Below are positions 17,041-24,926 of a DNA stretch of 30,316 nt, piece after piece (within the stretch, counting starts at the first letter, position 1; every line of letters starts with the position of its first letter). A program made the position numbers and the translations under genes. Below the pieces are notes generated by a model, which ran no database searches, was not told the DNA's origin, and was given only the letters and a program-made list of their open reading frames with translations. The DNA is from Eubacterium sp. Lineage in GTDB: Bacteria > Bacillota_A > Clostridia > Lachnospirales > Lachnospiraceae. The stretch is taken from positions 1 through 30,316 of the forward strand of contig JAMPGN010000022.1 of assembly GCA_023663915.1 (NCBI GenBank), read 5' to 3'.

Positions 17041-17257
17041 TTAACCGTTTGTTGTATCAATATACAGTATACAACACAGCTTTCGGATAAAGCACTCGCC
17101 GTCCTGTTTCGGACAAATCAGGACCGGATAATCAAAATTCTGTAAAAAGTCATACAACGATCTCCTATATAGAGGATATTTTCAGCATATTTCCAGTTGC
17201 TTTTTTGAAAATAATGTAGTACGATACAATAAGTTTCATGAAAAAGGGCGGATGATT
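17041..17257. other. Non-coding right part of the invertible segment
   Basis: No gene seen in this stretch or in the following 17287-17423. It is AT-rich and holds small inverted repeats: GTTGTAT / ATACAAC at about 17051-17075 and GTCCTG / CAGGAC at about 17099-17124. Together with the outward promoter candidate this is the likely regulatory part of the segment. The 17287-17423 stretch between the right site and the arsR-type gene shows no convincing terminator for that gene. Confidence 0.45.
17197..17230 (+). promoter_or_regulatory. Candidate outward promoter at the right end of the invertible segment
   Basis: On the plus strand TTGCTT (17197-17202), 17 nt, TACGAT (17220-17225), with an overlapping TACAAT at 17225-17230 preceded by a T-run. 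It reads out across the right inverted site, away from cps and antisense to the arsR-type gene. After inversion it would read across the left site into cpsB. The hexamers are imperfect; position gives most of the support. Confidence 0.35.
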
Positions 17258-17286
17258 TTTTCGTAAAATGAGATATTTAACGAAAA
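17258..17286. repeat. Right recombination-like site, inverted copy
   Basis: Arms TTTTCGTAAAA and TTTAACGAAAA around spacer TGAGATA, which is the reverse complement of the left spacer TATCTCA. Read on the minus strand it matches the left site over 27 bp with one mismatch (T for A in one arm). The matching asymmetric spacers in opposite orientation are what inversion by strand exchange requires. Confidence 0.85.
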
Positions 17287-17423
17287 GAATCAGACAGAAA
17301 TCAAGGGTTCTTTCACATCTCAAAATAACGAATGAAAGGGATTGTCACGCTCTTCTCTTACTGTAAGCGCAACAACCCCTGTGCGAAATCGAATGATAAA
17401 TATAAACAATTCTTTTTATTTCC

Positions 17424-17786
17424 CTATTCCAACGGACAAGATATTCTGAACATCTCCTCGCAGACGCGATGGACGATCTCTGCCTGCTGTGTATCCGCCA
17501 GTTTGTAATATACCTCTTTCCCGTCCCGGCGGCTTACGATCAGCCCGCTCCCCCGCAGCAGCTTGAGATGGTGCGACACCGCAGGATCGCTCATATCCAT
17601 GGCGGCGGCAATATTGCTGACGCATTCTTCGCAGTGGCACAGAAGCCACAGAATCCGTAATCTCGACCCATCGCTGATCTGCTTGAATATTTCCGCTACC
17701 TGTGCACATTCGTCCTGTCCCGGCAGTTTTGCAAGCACTTTGCCTATATTCTGCCCGTGGTCATGCGGTAGTTTTATGTCAACCAT
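17424..17786 (-). CDS. ArsR/SmtB-family metal-sensing repressor
   Basis: A 120-aa winged-helix regulator: ISDGSRLRILWLL, then CHCEECVSNIAAAMDMSDPAVSHHLKLLRGSGLIVSRRDGKEVYYKL, the classic HTH and wing. CHCEEC in helix alpha3 resembles the ELCVCDL metal site of CadC/ArsR sensors; an N-terminal HDHG and the C-terminal Cys/His (VHRVCEEMF) could add ligands. ATG 17786 is chosen for AAAGGATAGG just upstream. It follows the P-type ATPase by 113 nt, so here the regulator lies downstream of the pump rather than before it. Probably it represses the pump promoter and releases on Zn, Cd or Pb. Confidence 0.92.
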   Translation of the reverse strand: MVDIKLPHDHGQNIGKVLAKLPGQDECAQVAEIFKQISDGSRLRILWLLCHCEECVSNIAAAMDMSDPAVSHHLKLLRGSGLIVSRRDGKEVYYKLADTQQAEIVHRVCEEMFRISCPLE

Positions 17787-17899
17787 TTTCCTATCCTTTC
17801 TTCTGACAGGCAACGCCAGACAGCCCCGTGCGTCTCATCTCTCAAGTCTGCAATAGCGCCAGATCTGCCGCCTACATTGTAATAACGGCATAAGCTGTC

Positions 17900-19777
17900 T
17901 CACCTCTCCGGTTTGTTGTATCGCAGCGCCCTTGTCGCATTTAACACCGCAATAATCATGACTCCCACGTCCGCAAAGATCGCCCACCACATATTGAGTG
18001 TTCCCACTGCGCCAAGCGCTAAACATATGAATTTGACAGCCAGGGCAAAAACAATGTTCTGGTGCACAATGCCGAGCGTTTTCCTGGAAATGCCGATCGC
18101 TGTCGCAATCTTCTCCGGATCATCGTCCATCAGTACGATATCCGCCGCTTCGATTGCCGCGTCCGCGCCCAGCGCTCCCATGGCGATTCCCAAATCCACT
18201 CTGGAAAGTACCGGTGCATCGTTGATGCCGTCACCCACAAAGGCAAGTTTCTCCTTTTTGCCCTTTGCTTCCAGTAATTTCTCCACTTCCGCCACCTTAT
18301 CCGCCGGAAGAAGTTCACTCTTAACCACATCTACACCAAGTTCCCCTGCGACCGCCTCTGCCACATTACGGGCGTCGCCGGTTAACATGACTACTTGCTT
18401 GACACCCACTGACTTAAGTCCCGCTATTGCCTTTGCCGCATTGGGTTTCACCACATCGGAGATCAGGATATAACCCGCATATTTGCCATCGACCGCCACA
18501 TGCACTTCCGTCCCAGTCTTCTCCGGTATCTGATACGCAATCTGCATCTGCTTCATCAGCTTCACATTGCCTGCCGCTACTTTCCTGCCATCCACCGATG
18601 CAGTCACGCCGTGCCCGCCGATCTCCTGTACGTCGTCAATCCTTGAGGCGTCAATCGTTCTGCCATAGGCTTCTTTCAGACTTTTGCTGATGGGATGATT
18701 CGAGTAATTCTCCGCATAGGCGGCTATCTCCAAGAGCTCCTCTTTTGACATGCCTTCCGCCGGTTCCAGATCGGATACCTCAAACACGCCTTTCGTCAAT
18801 GTACCGGTTTTATCACAGACCACATATGCCGTCTGGGAAAGAGCCTCCAGATAGTTCGAGCCTTTGACAAGAATCCCCTTAGCCGATGCACCGCCAATAC
18901 CGCCGAAGAAACTGAGCGGAATCGAAATTACCAGCGCGCACGGGCAACTGATTACAAGAGTGGTCAGCGCGCGTATCAGCCACTGCGACCAACTTGCCGG
19001 ATTTCCCATAAGAAGGTTGATACATGGCGGCAGAAGAGCCAGCACAAGCGCGCCTAGACAGACCGCCGGCGTATAATATCTGGCAAACCGAGTGATAAAA
19101 TTCTCCGATCTGGATTTCTTCATACTGGAATTTTCCACCAGATCAAGGATCTTAGATACGGTAGACTCTCCAAATTCCTTCGTCGTGCGAATACGAAGTA
19201 CGCCGGACATGTTGACACAGCCGCTGATTACCTCATCGCCCTCTGCAGCTTCCCGCGGAAGGCTCTCACCCGTCAACGCACTCGTATTCAAGGAAGAGGT
19301 ACCGTCCACGATTACGCCATCAATGGGTATCTTTTCACCCGGCTGCACGACAATGACCGTCCCCACGGCAACTTCGTCCGGATCTACCTGCACGAGTTCC
19401 CCATCCTGCTCCACGTTCGCGTAGTCGGGACGAATATCCATGAGTGCCGTAATATTCTTCCGGCTCTTACCTACCGCATAACTCTGGAAAAGTTCTCCAA
19501 TCTGATAGAACAGCATAACTGCCGTTCCCTCTAAATACTCGCCCAGCACGATTGCGCCCACGGTTGCCACTGCCATGAGAAAGTTCTCGTCAAATACTTC
19601 CCCATGTATGATTCCCAATACCGCCTTTTTCAAGATATCATATCCAATGATGAGATACGGTATCATAAACAAGCCTAAGCGGATATATGGATTACTTACC
19701 GGAATAAAATGAAATCCGATCACGAGCACTGCAGATATGATGATACGGATCAATACTTTCTTTTGTTTCTTGGTCAT
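17900..19777 (-). CDS. cadA: Heavy-metal (Zn/Cd/Pb) P1B-type ATPase
   Basis: A 625-aa P-type ATPase with TGES at 169-172 (actuator), CPC at 278-280 (transmembrane metal site), DKTGT at 322-326 (phosphorylated Asp), the NHP-type ATP site SNHPI (H361), GDGINDAP, and a final helix pair with K and D (MWWAIFADVG) as in Zn/Cd/Pb pumps. It exports divalent soft metals. It lacks the N-terminal HMA metal-binding domain; the protein begins directly with the membrane helices, a known short form. AAAGGA lies about 10 nt before the ATG. The next gene is the ArsR-type regulator; a TTGACA promoter lies about 120 nt upstream. Confidence 0.94.
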   Translation of the reverse strand: MTKKQKKVLIRIIISAVLVIGFHFIPVSNPYIRLGLFMIPYLIIGYDILKKAVLGIIHGEVFDENFLMAVATVGAIVLGEYLEGTAVMLFYQIGELFQSYAVGKSRKNITALMDIRPDYANVEQDGELVQVDPDEVAVGTVIVVQPGEKIPIDGVIVDGTSSLNTSALTGESLPREAAEGDEVISGCVNMSGVLRIRTTKEFGESTVSKILDLVENSSMKKSRSENFITRFARYYTPAVCLGALVLALLPPCINLLMGNPASWSQWLIRALTTLVISCPCALVISIPLSFFGGIGGASAKGILVKGSNYLEALSQTAYVVCDKTGTLTKGVFEVSDLEPAEGMSKEELLEIAAYAENYSNHPISKSLKEAYGRTIDASRIDDVQEIGGHGVTASVDGRKVAAGNVKLMKQMQIAYQIPEKTGTEVHVAVDGKYAGYILISDVVKPNAAKAIAGLKSVGVKQVVMLTGDARNVAEAVAGELGVDVVKSELLPADKVAEVEKLLEAKGKKEKLAFVGDGINDAPVLSRVDLGIAMGALGADAAIEAADIVLMDDDPEKIATAIGISRKTLGIVHQNIVFALAVKFICLALGAVGTLNMWWAIFADVGVMIIAVLNATRALRYNKPER

Positions 19778-19883
19778 GATAAAGCATCCTTTCTTATTAA
19801 CGTTTTTGTTCTATTGCTTTAAACCTCATACGCATTTTATCATTACAAATGAATTTTTAGGAATGAGGCAGATTTAATTTGTT

Positions 19884-19920
19884 ATATGAACATTTAAACA
19901 CTTATTTAATTATTTGTCAA
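19884..19920 (-). promoter_or_regulatory. cadA promoter with possible ArsR-family operator half-site
   Basis: Minus strand TTGACA (19920-19915), 17-nt spacer, TTAAAT (19897-19892). The -10 overlaps ATATGAACA (plus 19884-19892), which resembles the ATGAACA half-sites of SmtB/CadC-type operators; the matching half is degenerate. The position, with a leader of about 110 nt before cadA, fits repression by the neighbouring ArsR-type protein. Confidence 0.55.
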
Positions 19921-20159
19921 TATTTTTTACATCTTCTTTTTCCTTATTGCACATAATATATGAATGTGTTTGATTTTGAACAGGGTGTACAGTAAACTTT
20001 TATTCTATCGATTTGATTAAAATACTTGAAATAACAGCACGAATATGATATGTTGGACATAGAGAAAGCAACCGCCCACAAAGTGGTTAGCCTCTCCCAG
20101 TCAAGTTTTTAAGCCTGCCTTGAACCGGCTAAGTACAAGGTAGGCTTATTTATTTTCGC
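19921..20159. other. Intergenic stretch upstream of the cadA promoter
   Basis: AT-rich, no gene seen. It ends with an inverted repeat after the SpoIID/LysM gene: arms AAGCCTGCCTTG (20111-20122) and CAAGGTAGGCTT (20136-20147), one G-T pair, 13-nt loop, plus a second small CCAC/GTGG hairpin at about 20085. On the minus strand the first stem is followed by AAAAAC, so if it ends transcription it is not a classical T-run terminator. Confidence 0.5.
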
Positions 20160-22007
20160 TTATTGTTCCGGAATCCGAAGCACCTGCCCCACCCGCAATG
20201 AATTGCTCGTCAATCCGTTTAATTTCTTAATCGCATCCACCGTCGTTCCAAATCGATTCGCCAGAAGCCACAGTGTATCCCCCGAACGAACCGTATACTG
20301 AAAATACTGCTCTGACTGCGATACGGGTATCCGAAGCACCTGTCCGACGGTCAAGTTGTTGCTCGTCAGCCCATTTGCCTGTTTAATCGCGTCTACCGTC
20401 GTTCCATACCATTGTGCCAGAAGCCACAGTGTATCTCCCGAACGGACAGTATGCAGAATCACATTCCCCTGTCCAGGTGTGGGATTCGGCACAGTTCCAG
20501 CCGGCGGCACATTCTGATGGATTCCTTGATAAGTCCTGTACAGCGAGTTCCACGTCGAAGCTCCCACGACTCCGTCAGCGGCAAGCCCCACCTGTCGCTG
20601 AAAAGCAATAACCGCCTGTCTCGTATCATTGCCGAATATTCCATCTTGCTTAAGACTCGGAATGCCCGCATAATAATCGGATATGACATCTAGCAGATAT
20701 TGCAGCGTAATCACATCCTGTCCCCGCGAACCCTGTCTGAGCACAGAAGACGGCGGAACCGTCCCGATTCCGAGCGTCGTGCCCTCGCTGTTTAATTCCG
20801 CGAGTCTGGTCACGGCAGTATATACACTGGAAATCTTATACCATGTGGCTTTCCCCACGATGCCGTCCGTTGCCAGATTAAAAAGACTCTGGAATTTCGT
20901 CACCGCCGCTCTTGTACTGTCACCGAACACACCTGTCTCATCCGTAACGATCGGAATTGCCGGGTAATTTTGCCGAATCCTATTTAGATATGTCTGTATT
21001 GTCTGCACATCTAATCCTGTACTCCCTGCCCTAAGTGACGTTCCCGGATAGGAAGTTGTCACATTCGATATGATATCTGTCTGTGCAATCTCGATATCAT
21101 CGGGATAGTAATAGCGCAATATCCGGATTGGTGTGTAACCCTGATTCGCAAGGCTGACTGTGCCCCACTGGGATAATCCCGAACAGTAAGCGGTTGTTCC
21201 GTTACAAAAAGACGTAAAATAGGGTGCGTTCTGTCCCTGCCTGCGTACATACTCATTAAAAATCTGATCTACAATCCGATTGATCGATTCATAAATCGGT
21301 CTTCCATTCACAAAATACTGGTCGTAAGCCGTGCTGTTCGTGATGTCGAAATTGTAGCCTCTCGACCGGTACCACTCCGTATACACCCTATTTAACGCAA
21401 AAGTGATGATGGCGTAAATATTCGCCCGAAGCGCTGCTTCCGGCCACGTCGGATAGATTTCACTGCTGGCAACATTTTTCACATAATCCGGAAAAGAAAC
21501 CTGCACATTCGATGCCGCAGAATCCGGCGTGCCAAGATGGACGGTGATCGGATTCGGGATCACCACCTGGCGCAGTACATAGGGCGCACCCATACTGCCC
21601 CTCTGTCCTTCCTGATTCCTCTCCCCGCCCATAGCAACCGCAGGCGCTCCCACCGAAATTTCCGTCTGCTCCCCACTTCTCTGTCTCTCCTGCATCGGGA
21701 CAAGCGAAAGCGGAAGAACTGCAAGCTCTCCGTCAAAGATAGGAATATCCGAGACATACAAAGCATGAAATCCTTCCGCCTGTGCAAGTACATTATAAGT
21801 TACATACGGTGTTCCCGCAAAATCTTCATTCTGTGAATAACTCTTGTCCACAGTCTCCAACGACACACTTCTCGTCTCCCCGTTTGCATCTGTCGTCAGA
21901 TCATAGACCCTGTTCTGTTCGTCATCCAGAACACTGACCTGTACGCCGCCAAGAGGCAGCGCGTCATGTGCCGTTCGCGCCTGCATCATCAGATAGCCGA
22001 TTGCCAT
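20160..22007 (-). CDS. SpoIID-like protein with two peptidoglycan-binding and two LysM domains
   Basis: A 615-aa modular protein. An N-terminal carboxypeptidase-regulatory-like beta domain (about 19-105; GGVQVSVLDDE, TTDANGETRSV) and a linker precede a SpoIID/LytB-like domain (185-305; AALRANIYAIITFALNRV, FDITNSTAYDQYF, GLSQWGTVSLANQGYTPIRILRYYYPDD). Then come two PG_binding_1 domains (328-395, 426-492) and two nearly identical LysM domains (518-561, 570-613). SpoIID relatives cut glycan strands in spore formation, but the catalytic part here is divergent. No signal peptide is visible, which fits a mother-cell, spore-coat or cortex role better than secretion; inferred. AAAGGAG lies 8 nt before the ATG. 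Confidence 0.85.
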   Translation of the reverse strand: MAIGYLMMQARTAHDALPLGGVQVSVLDDEQNRVYDLTTDANGETRSVSLETVDKSYSQNEDFAGTPYVTYNVLAQAEGFHALYVSDIPIFDGELAVLPLSLVPMQERQRSGEQTEISVGAPAVAMGGERNQEGQRGSMGAPYVLRQVVIPNPITVHLGTPDSAASNVQVSFPDYVKNVASSEIYPTWPEAALRANIYAIITFALNRVYTEWYRSRGYNFDITNSTAYDQYFVNGRPIYESINRIVDQIFNEYVRRQGQNAPYFTSFCNGTTAYCSGLSQWGTVSLANQGYTPIRILRYYYPDDIEIAQTDIISNVTTSYPGTSLRAGSTGLDVQTIQTYLNRIRQNYPAIPIVTDETGVFGDSTRAAVTKFQSLFNLATDGIVGKATWYKISSVYTAVTRLAELNSEGTTLGIGTVPPSSVLRQGSRGQDVITLQYLLDVISDYYAGIPSLKQDGIFGNDTRQAVIAFQRQVGLAADGVVGASTWNSLYRTYQGIHQNVPPAGTVPNPTPGQGNVILHTVRSGDTLWLLAQWYGTTVDAIKQANGLTSNNLTVGQVLRIPVSQSEQYFQYTVRSGDTLWLLANRFGTTVDAIKKLNGLTSNSLRVGQVLRIPEQ

Positions 22008-22103
22008 AATCCATTCTCCTTTACCGCATTATAAAAAGCAATATGCTATAAAGTATGAAGCATCATGGCTGTCAGTGACAAAAATAATTCTTTTTTTTCA
22101 TGC

Positions 22104-22190
22104 AGAGAATGCATGCTTTTTGCATTCTCTCAGAGATGACTTAGTGCAGCTTAGGTCATGTGTTTTATGACCTTAGCTGTACTTCATCTC
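22104..22190 (-). repeat. Tandem large hairpins between the glycosidase-like and SpoIID-like genes
   Basis: Two structures. (a) 22133-22190: outer arms GAGATGA / TCATCTC and inner 14-nt arms GCAGCTTAGGTCAT / ATGACCTTAGCTGT with two non-Watson-Crick positions, giving one long stem-loop that begins 3 nt after the upstream stop codon. (b) 22104-22130: perfect 10-bp arms AGAGAATGCA / TGCATTCTCT, loop 7 nt. No T-run follows on the minus strand. They may protect or separate the two transcripts; a regulatory leader for the downstream gene is also possible. Confidence 0.6.
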
Positions 22191-22193
22191 TTG

Positions 22194-23900
22194 TTATTGT
22201 ACTACTCCTGTTCCACCTCTCGTCCACATGATATTCTGGCTGATCATCTGGTCAATATCCATGCCGATGATCTCGGACGCCCTCGCCTTTGCCGCCGCTT
22301 CATTGGCTGTTCCAAGGCTTTTGTAGATATTGTAGGCAGGCTTCTTGCTGCCATCCAAATTATATAAGCCGAGTGCCAGATTGCTCTCCATCTCATGAGC
22401 GTCGTCCGTCTGCCGGAATAGCATAAACGCATCTACATCGGGCAGGGAAGCCGCTTTCAGATAACCGTATGCGATCGAAGCCTCCTGCTTGTCATCCCCG
22501 AAACTCGACGTATATCCGATCTCCGCCAGCGAAATACTCCTGACTTCGCCGCTCGGACTCAAAAATTTGGGCTGGTGCATATAATTAATCAAAATATCGA
22601 TATTCTGCATCGTAATATAAGGCGTCGAAATACTGTCCTGCACCCATACCGCCGGACCGTTCCATGCATAGGGGTCATACAGCGGAGAATTATATGGATG
22701 GTAAGAAAGCCCCCAGTCGATATTTCCCTCTCGGTTAATATAATAATTAAACTGATCTAAATATTCTTTCGCAAGAAAACTGCCGGGGTTGGATTTCCGG
22801 TTCCACTCCTGATCGATCGAGTTATAAATACGAACGTTCGCGTTCTGGCTCTTCAACTCGTTGTACATAATCCGAAAAGCCTTCACATAGATATTAACGT
22901 TATAATCCAACGAAGCAGAGTTCGTGTACCACCACGAAGTCCGCGCATTGACCTCATTGCCAATAATCCAGTTATCCACCTGTCCGCATCCTGCCTGCCC
23001 CGAATAACGTTGTCCGAGGAATGCGCCGATTGCTTTCAGATGATCGGTTCCCGCCGAGTCCGCCACGTTTAAGGCATATCCCGGACAGTCGCCGCCCTGT
23101 GCCGCCGGATGGAGAAGATGTTGCGCATATTCACTCTTTCCGCCGTTTAACAATACCATCGTAACCTGTATGCCATATACATTGAAACTCCGAATCATGG
23201 AGTCAAACTTCGTCACCATGCCGTTGTTAAAATACCATGTCTGTCCATTATATTCAAAAGGAATCGCCCCTGGAACCGATGCATCGACGCAGATATCATC
23301 GACATACATATTGTACACGACCTGCTTGACACCAAGATCCTGCAGTTCTTCCTTGGAAGCCTTCGTCAAGTCGGGCAGTATCCCTTTGATTCCGGCATCC
23401 CGGCGCGGTGATGTATGGGAAGCGATCGCTTCCGGATTCGTAATATAATGCTCGTCGCTGACCTGAACCATCTGTCCGCCGCGCTTCACGGCAATCAGAA
23501 ATTTACAGCTCAGATTGGACTCCGGCGTATTATATCCCAACGGAAAAGATGCTGTTACCGAAGAACCTGCGCCCACTGTCGCCACGATCCTGCCTGTCGG
23601 TCCATCCTGATAAACCTCATCGGCATAGACATAATATTTCCCATCATCACTGGACGGAACACTGCCCGCACTAAGCTGACATACCACGTCCCCACCCGAA
23701 ATCGTACAGGATTGGATCGTCACGGGTCGTCCGGCTGCCTCGGCGTAGAGCACGTTGTCTTTTCCCAGGACAGCCCCCAAGACCATAAATGCCATCACAA
23801 ATACTGCTGCAGTGAACAGCCGTGACCTGTTTACGCCTGCCCTCACCTTCCTGCCGTTGTTTCTTTTACTGTTATTTCTCTCTCTTTTGTCTCTCATCAT
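22194..23900 (-). CDS. Secreted putative glycoside hydrolase (DUF5722-like)
   Basis: A 568-aa exported protein. A basic N-terminus, a hydrophobic helix (about 28-46) and AEAAG form a long signal peptide or anchor. A small beta domain (about 56-155) precedes a TIM-barrel-like region with WIIGNEVNA (E316) as likely acid/base, SYHPYN (399-404) in the mid-barrel and SLAEIGYTSS (E460) as likely nucleophile, the clan GH-A spacing. Resembles the DUF5722 family of uncharacterised glycosidase-like proteins; the sugar substrate is unknown. The two Met codons at 23900 and 23897 are alternatives. It has its own promoter (TTGCCA/TATAAT). A role in trimming surface glycan is speculation from the neighbourhood. 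Confidence 0.82.
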   Translation of the reverse strand: MMRDKRERNNSKRNNGRKVRAGVNRSRLFTAAVFVMAFMVLGAVLGKDNVLYAEAAGRPVTIQSCTISGGDVVCQLSAGSVPSSDDGKYYVYADEVYQDGPTGRIVATVGAGSSVTASFPLGYNTPESNLSCKFLIAVKRGGQMVQVSDEHYITNPEAIASHTSPRRDAGIKGILPDLTKASKEELQDLGVKQVVYNMYVDDICVDASVPGAIPFEYNGQTWYFNNGMVTKFDSMIRSFNVYGIQVTMVLLNGGKSEYAQHLLHPAAQGGDCPGYALNVADSAGTDHLKAIGAFLGQRYSGQAGCGQVDNWIIGNEVNARTSWWYTNSASLDYNVNIYVKAFRIMYNELKSQNANVRIYNSIDQEWNRKSNPGSFLAKEYLDQFNYYINREGNIDWGLSYHPYNSPLYDPYAWNGPAVWVQDSISTPYITMQNIDILINYMHQPKFLSPSGEVRSISLAEIGYTSSFGDDKQEASIAYGYLKAASLPDVDAFMLFRQTDDAHEMESNLALGLYNLDGSKKPAYNIYKSLGTANEAAAKARASEIIGMDIDQMISQNIMWTRGGTGVVQ

Positions 23901-23938
23901 CTACATTACCACCATTCTTATCATCTTATCCTGCATTT

Positions 23939-23967
23939 ATTATATCGGTAAATAATTCCATTGGCAA
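23939..23967 (-). promoter_or_regulatory. Sigma-A promoter of the glycosidase-like gene
   Basis: Minus strand TTGCCA (23967-23962), exactly 17 nt, then a perfect TATAAT (23944-23939), about 40 nt before the start codon. It sits just after the cation transporter stop, so the glycosidase-like gene is probably transcribed separately. Confidence 0.7.
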
Positions 23968-23988
23968 GTACAGCCTTGCAACTTTCTG

Positions 23989-24873
23989 TTAATCCGACGG
24001 GTTCACATGCACCATAATATGCTTAACCTTCGGAAAATTTCTCTCGATTGCGTTGTGGACACGCTCTGCGATACCATGCGCGTCGCGAAGTCGCATCTCC
24101 CCATTCACCCGGATCTCGATATCGACATAAATCTTATTGCCGAAAACCCGTGTCTGCAACATATCGACTCCTTGAACACCATCCTGCCTCAAGGCGCATT
24201 CTATGAGCATCGTCTCCACCTCGTCATCGCATGCCTTATCCACCATCTTATCCACCGCATCCATGAAAATCTCGTAAGCCGCCTTTTCTATAAAAAAGCA
24301 GATCACCACGCTGGCAACGGGGTCTAAGATCGGGAATCCCATTCTCGCGCCCGCAATACCGATCAGCGCACCCACAGAAGATAATGCATCCGAGCGGTGA
24401 TGCCACGCGTCCGCCAAAAGCGCGCCCGAATCGATTTTCTTCGCATACACTCTCGTGTACTGGTACATTCCCTCCTTGACGGCAATGGAGATGACTGCCG
24501 CCGTGAGCGCCAGCACGCCCGGCACGACAAGATTCTCGTAATCTCCGCCCACGATTTTATGAAGCGCGCTGTATCCGATCCCCAGACCCGTGGCACACAG
24601 AATCGTCGCCAGCACAATTGCCGCCACGCATTCCAGTCTTTCATGCCCGTATGGATGATCTTTATCCGATTTTTTACTCGATATCTTAATGCCGATAATG
24701 ACTACAATCGTACTGAACACATCCGAAGCCGAATGGATCGCATCCGATATCATCGCGCCCGAATGAGCGATCACGCCTGCCAACAGTTTCAATACCGTAA
24801 GCGCTAAATTGGCAATGATGCTGACCCTCGACACCCTCATTGCCACTTTCTCATAATCTTGTTCGTTCTGCAT
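23989..24873 (-). CDS. Cation diffusion facilitator transporter
   Basis: A 294-aa CDF protein with six predicted helices. Metal-site residues are in helix 2 (SDAIHSASD) and helix 5 (DAWHHRSDA), with HPYGHERLE in the loop after helix 3, and a C-terminal ferredoxin-like cytoplasmic domain (about 210-294; VDIEIRVNGEMRLRDAHGIAERV ... KHIMVHVNP). Family members exchange Zn, Mn, Fe or Co for protons. The exact metal is not decided by the sequence. Alone between the amidase gene (53-nt gap) and a gene with its own promoter. GGGAG is 14 nt before the ATG, a rather distant ribosome site. Confidence 0.94.
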   Translation of the reverse strand: MQNEQDYEKVAMRVSRVSIIANLALTVLKLLAGVIAHSGAMISDAIHSASDVFSTIVVIIGIKISSKKSDKDHPYGHERLECVAAIVLATILCATGLGIGYSALHKIVGGDYENLVVPGVLALTAAVISIAVKEGMYQYTRVYAKKIDSGALLADAWHHRSDALSSVGALIGIAGARMGFPILDPVASVVICFFIEKAAYEIFMDAVDKMVDKACDDEVETMLIECALRQDGVQGVDMLQTRVFGNKIYVDIEIRVNGEMRLRDAHGIAERVHNAIERNFPKVKHIMVHVNPSD

Positions 24874-24926
24874 TCGTTTATTTGCTGCTCCCCTTGATGA
24901 AAATGATCTTTACCATTATACTTCTC

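Larger units (their letters stand above)
15724..17286. mobile_element. Putative invertible segment carrying its own tyrosine recombinase
   Basis: About 1.56 kb bounded by two inverted copies of a 29-bp recombination-like site (15724-15752 and 17258-17286) and holding one gene, a complete tyrosine recombinase. Since the asymmetric spacer TATCTCA is in opposite orientation at the two ends, recombination between them would invert rather than delete the segment. A pair of 22-bp direct repeats (15794-15815, 16989-17010; one mismatch) flanks the recombinase gene inside. Seen: sites, repeats, gene. Inferred: inversion, and a role in switching the cps operon that begins just left of it. Confidence 0.7.

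Noticed and set aside
17913..18473. 186-codon open frame on the plus strand
   Set aside because: Shadow of the well-supported P-type ATPase gene; Ser/Ala/Pro-rich composition is typical of antisense frames here.
20190..20450. Non-coding direct repeat
   Set aside because: The similarity is the coding sequence of two LysM domains of one protein.
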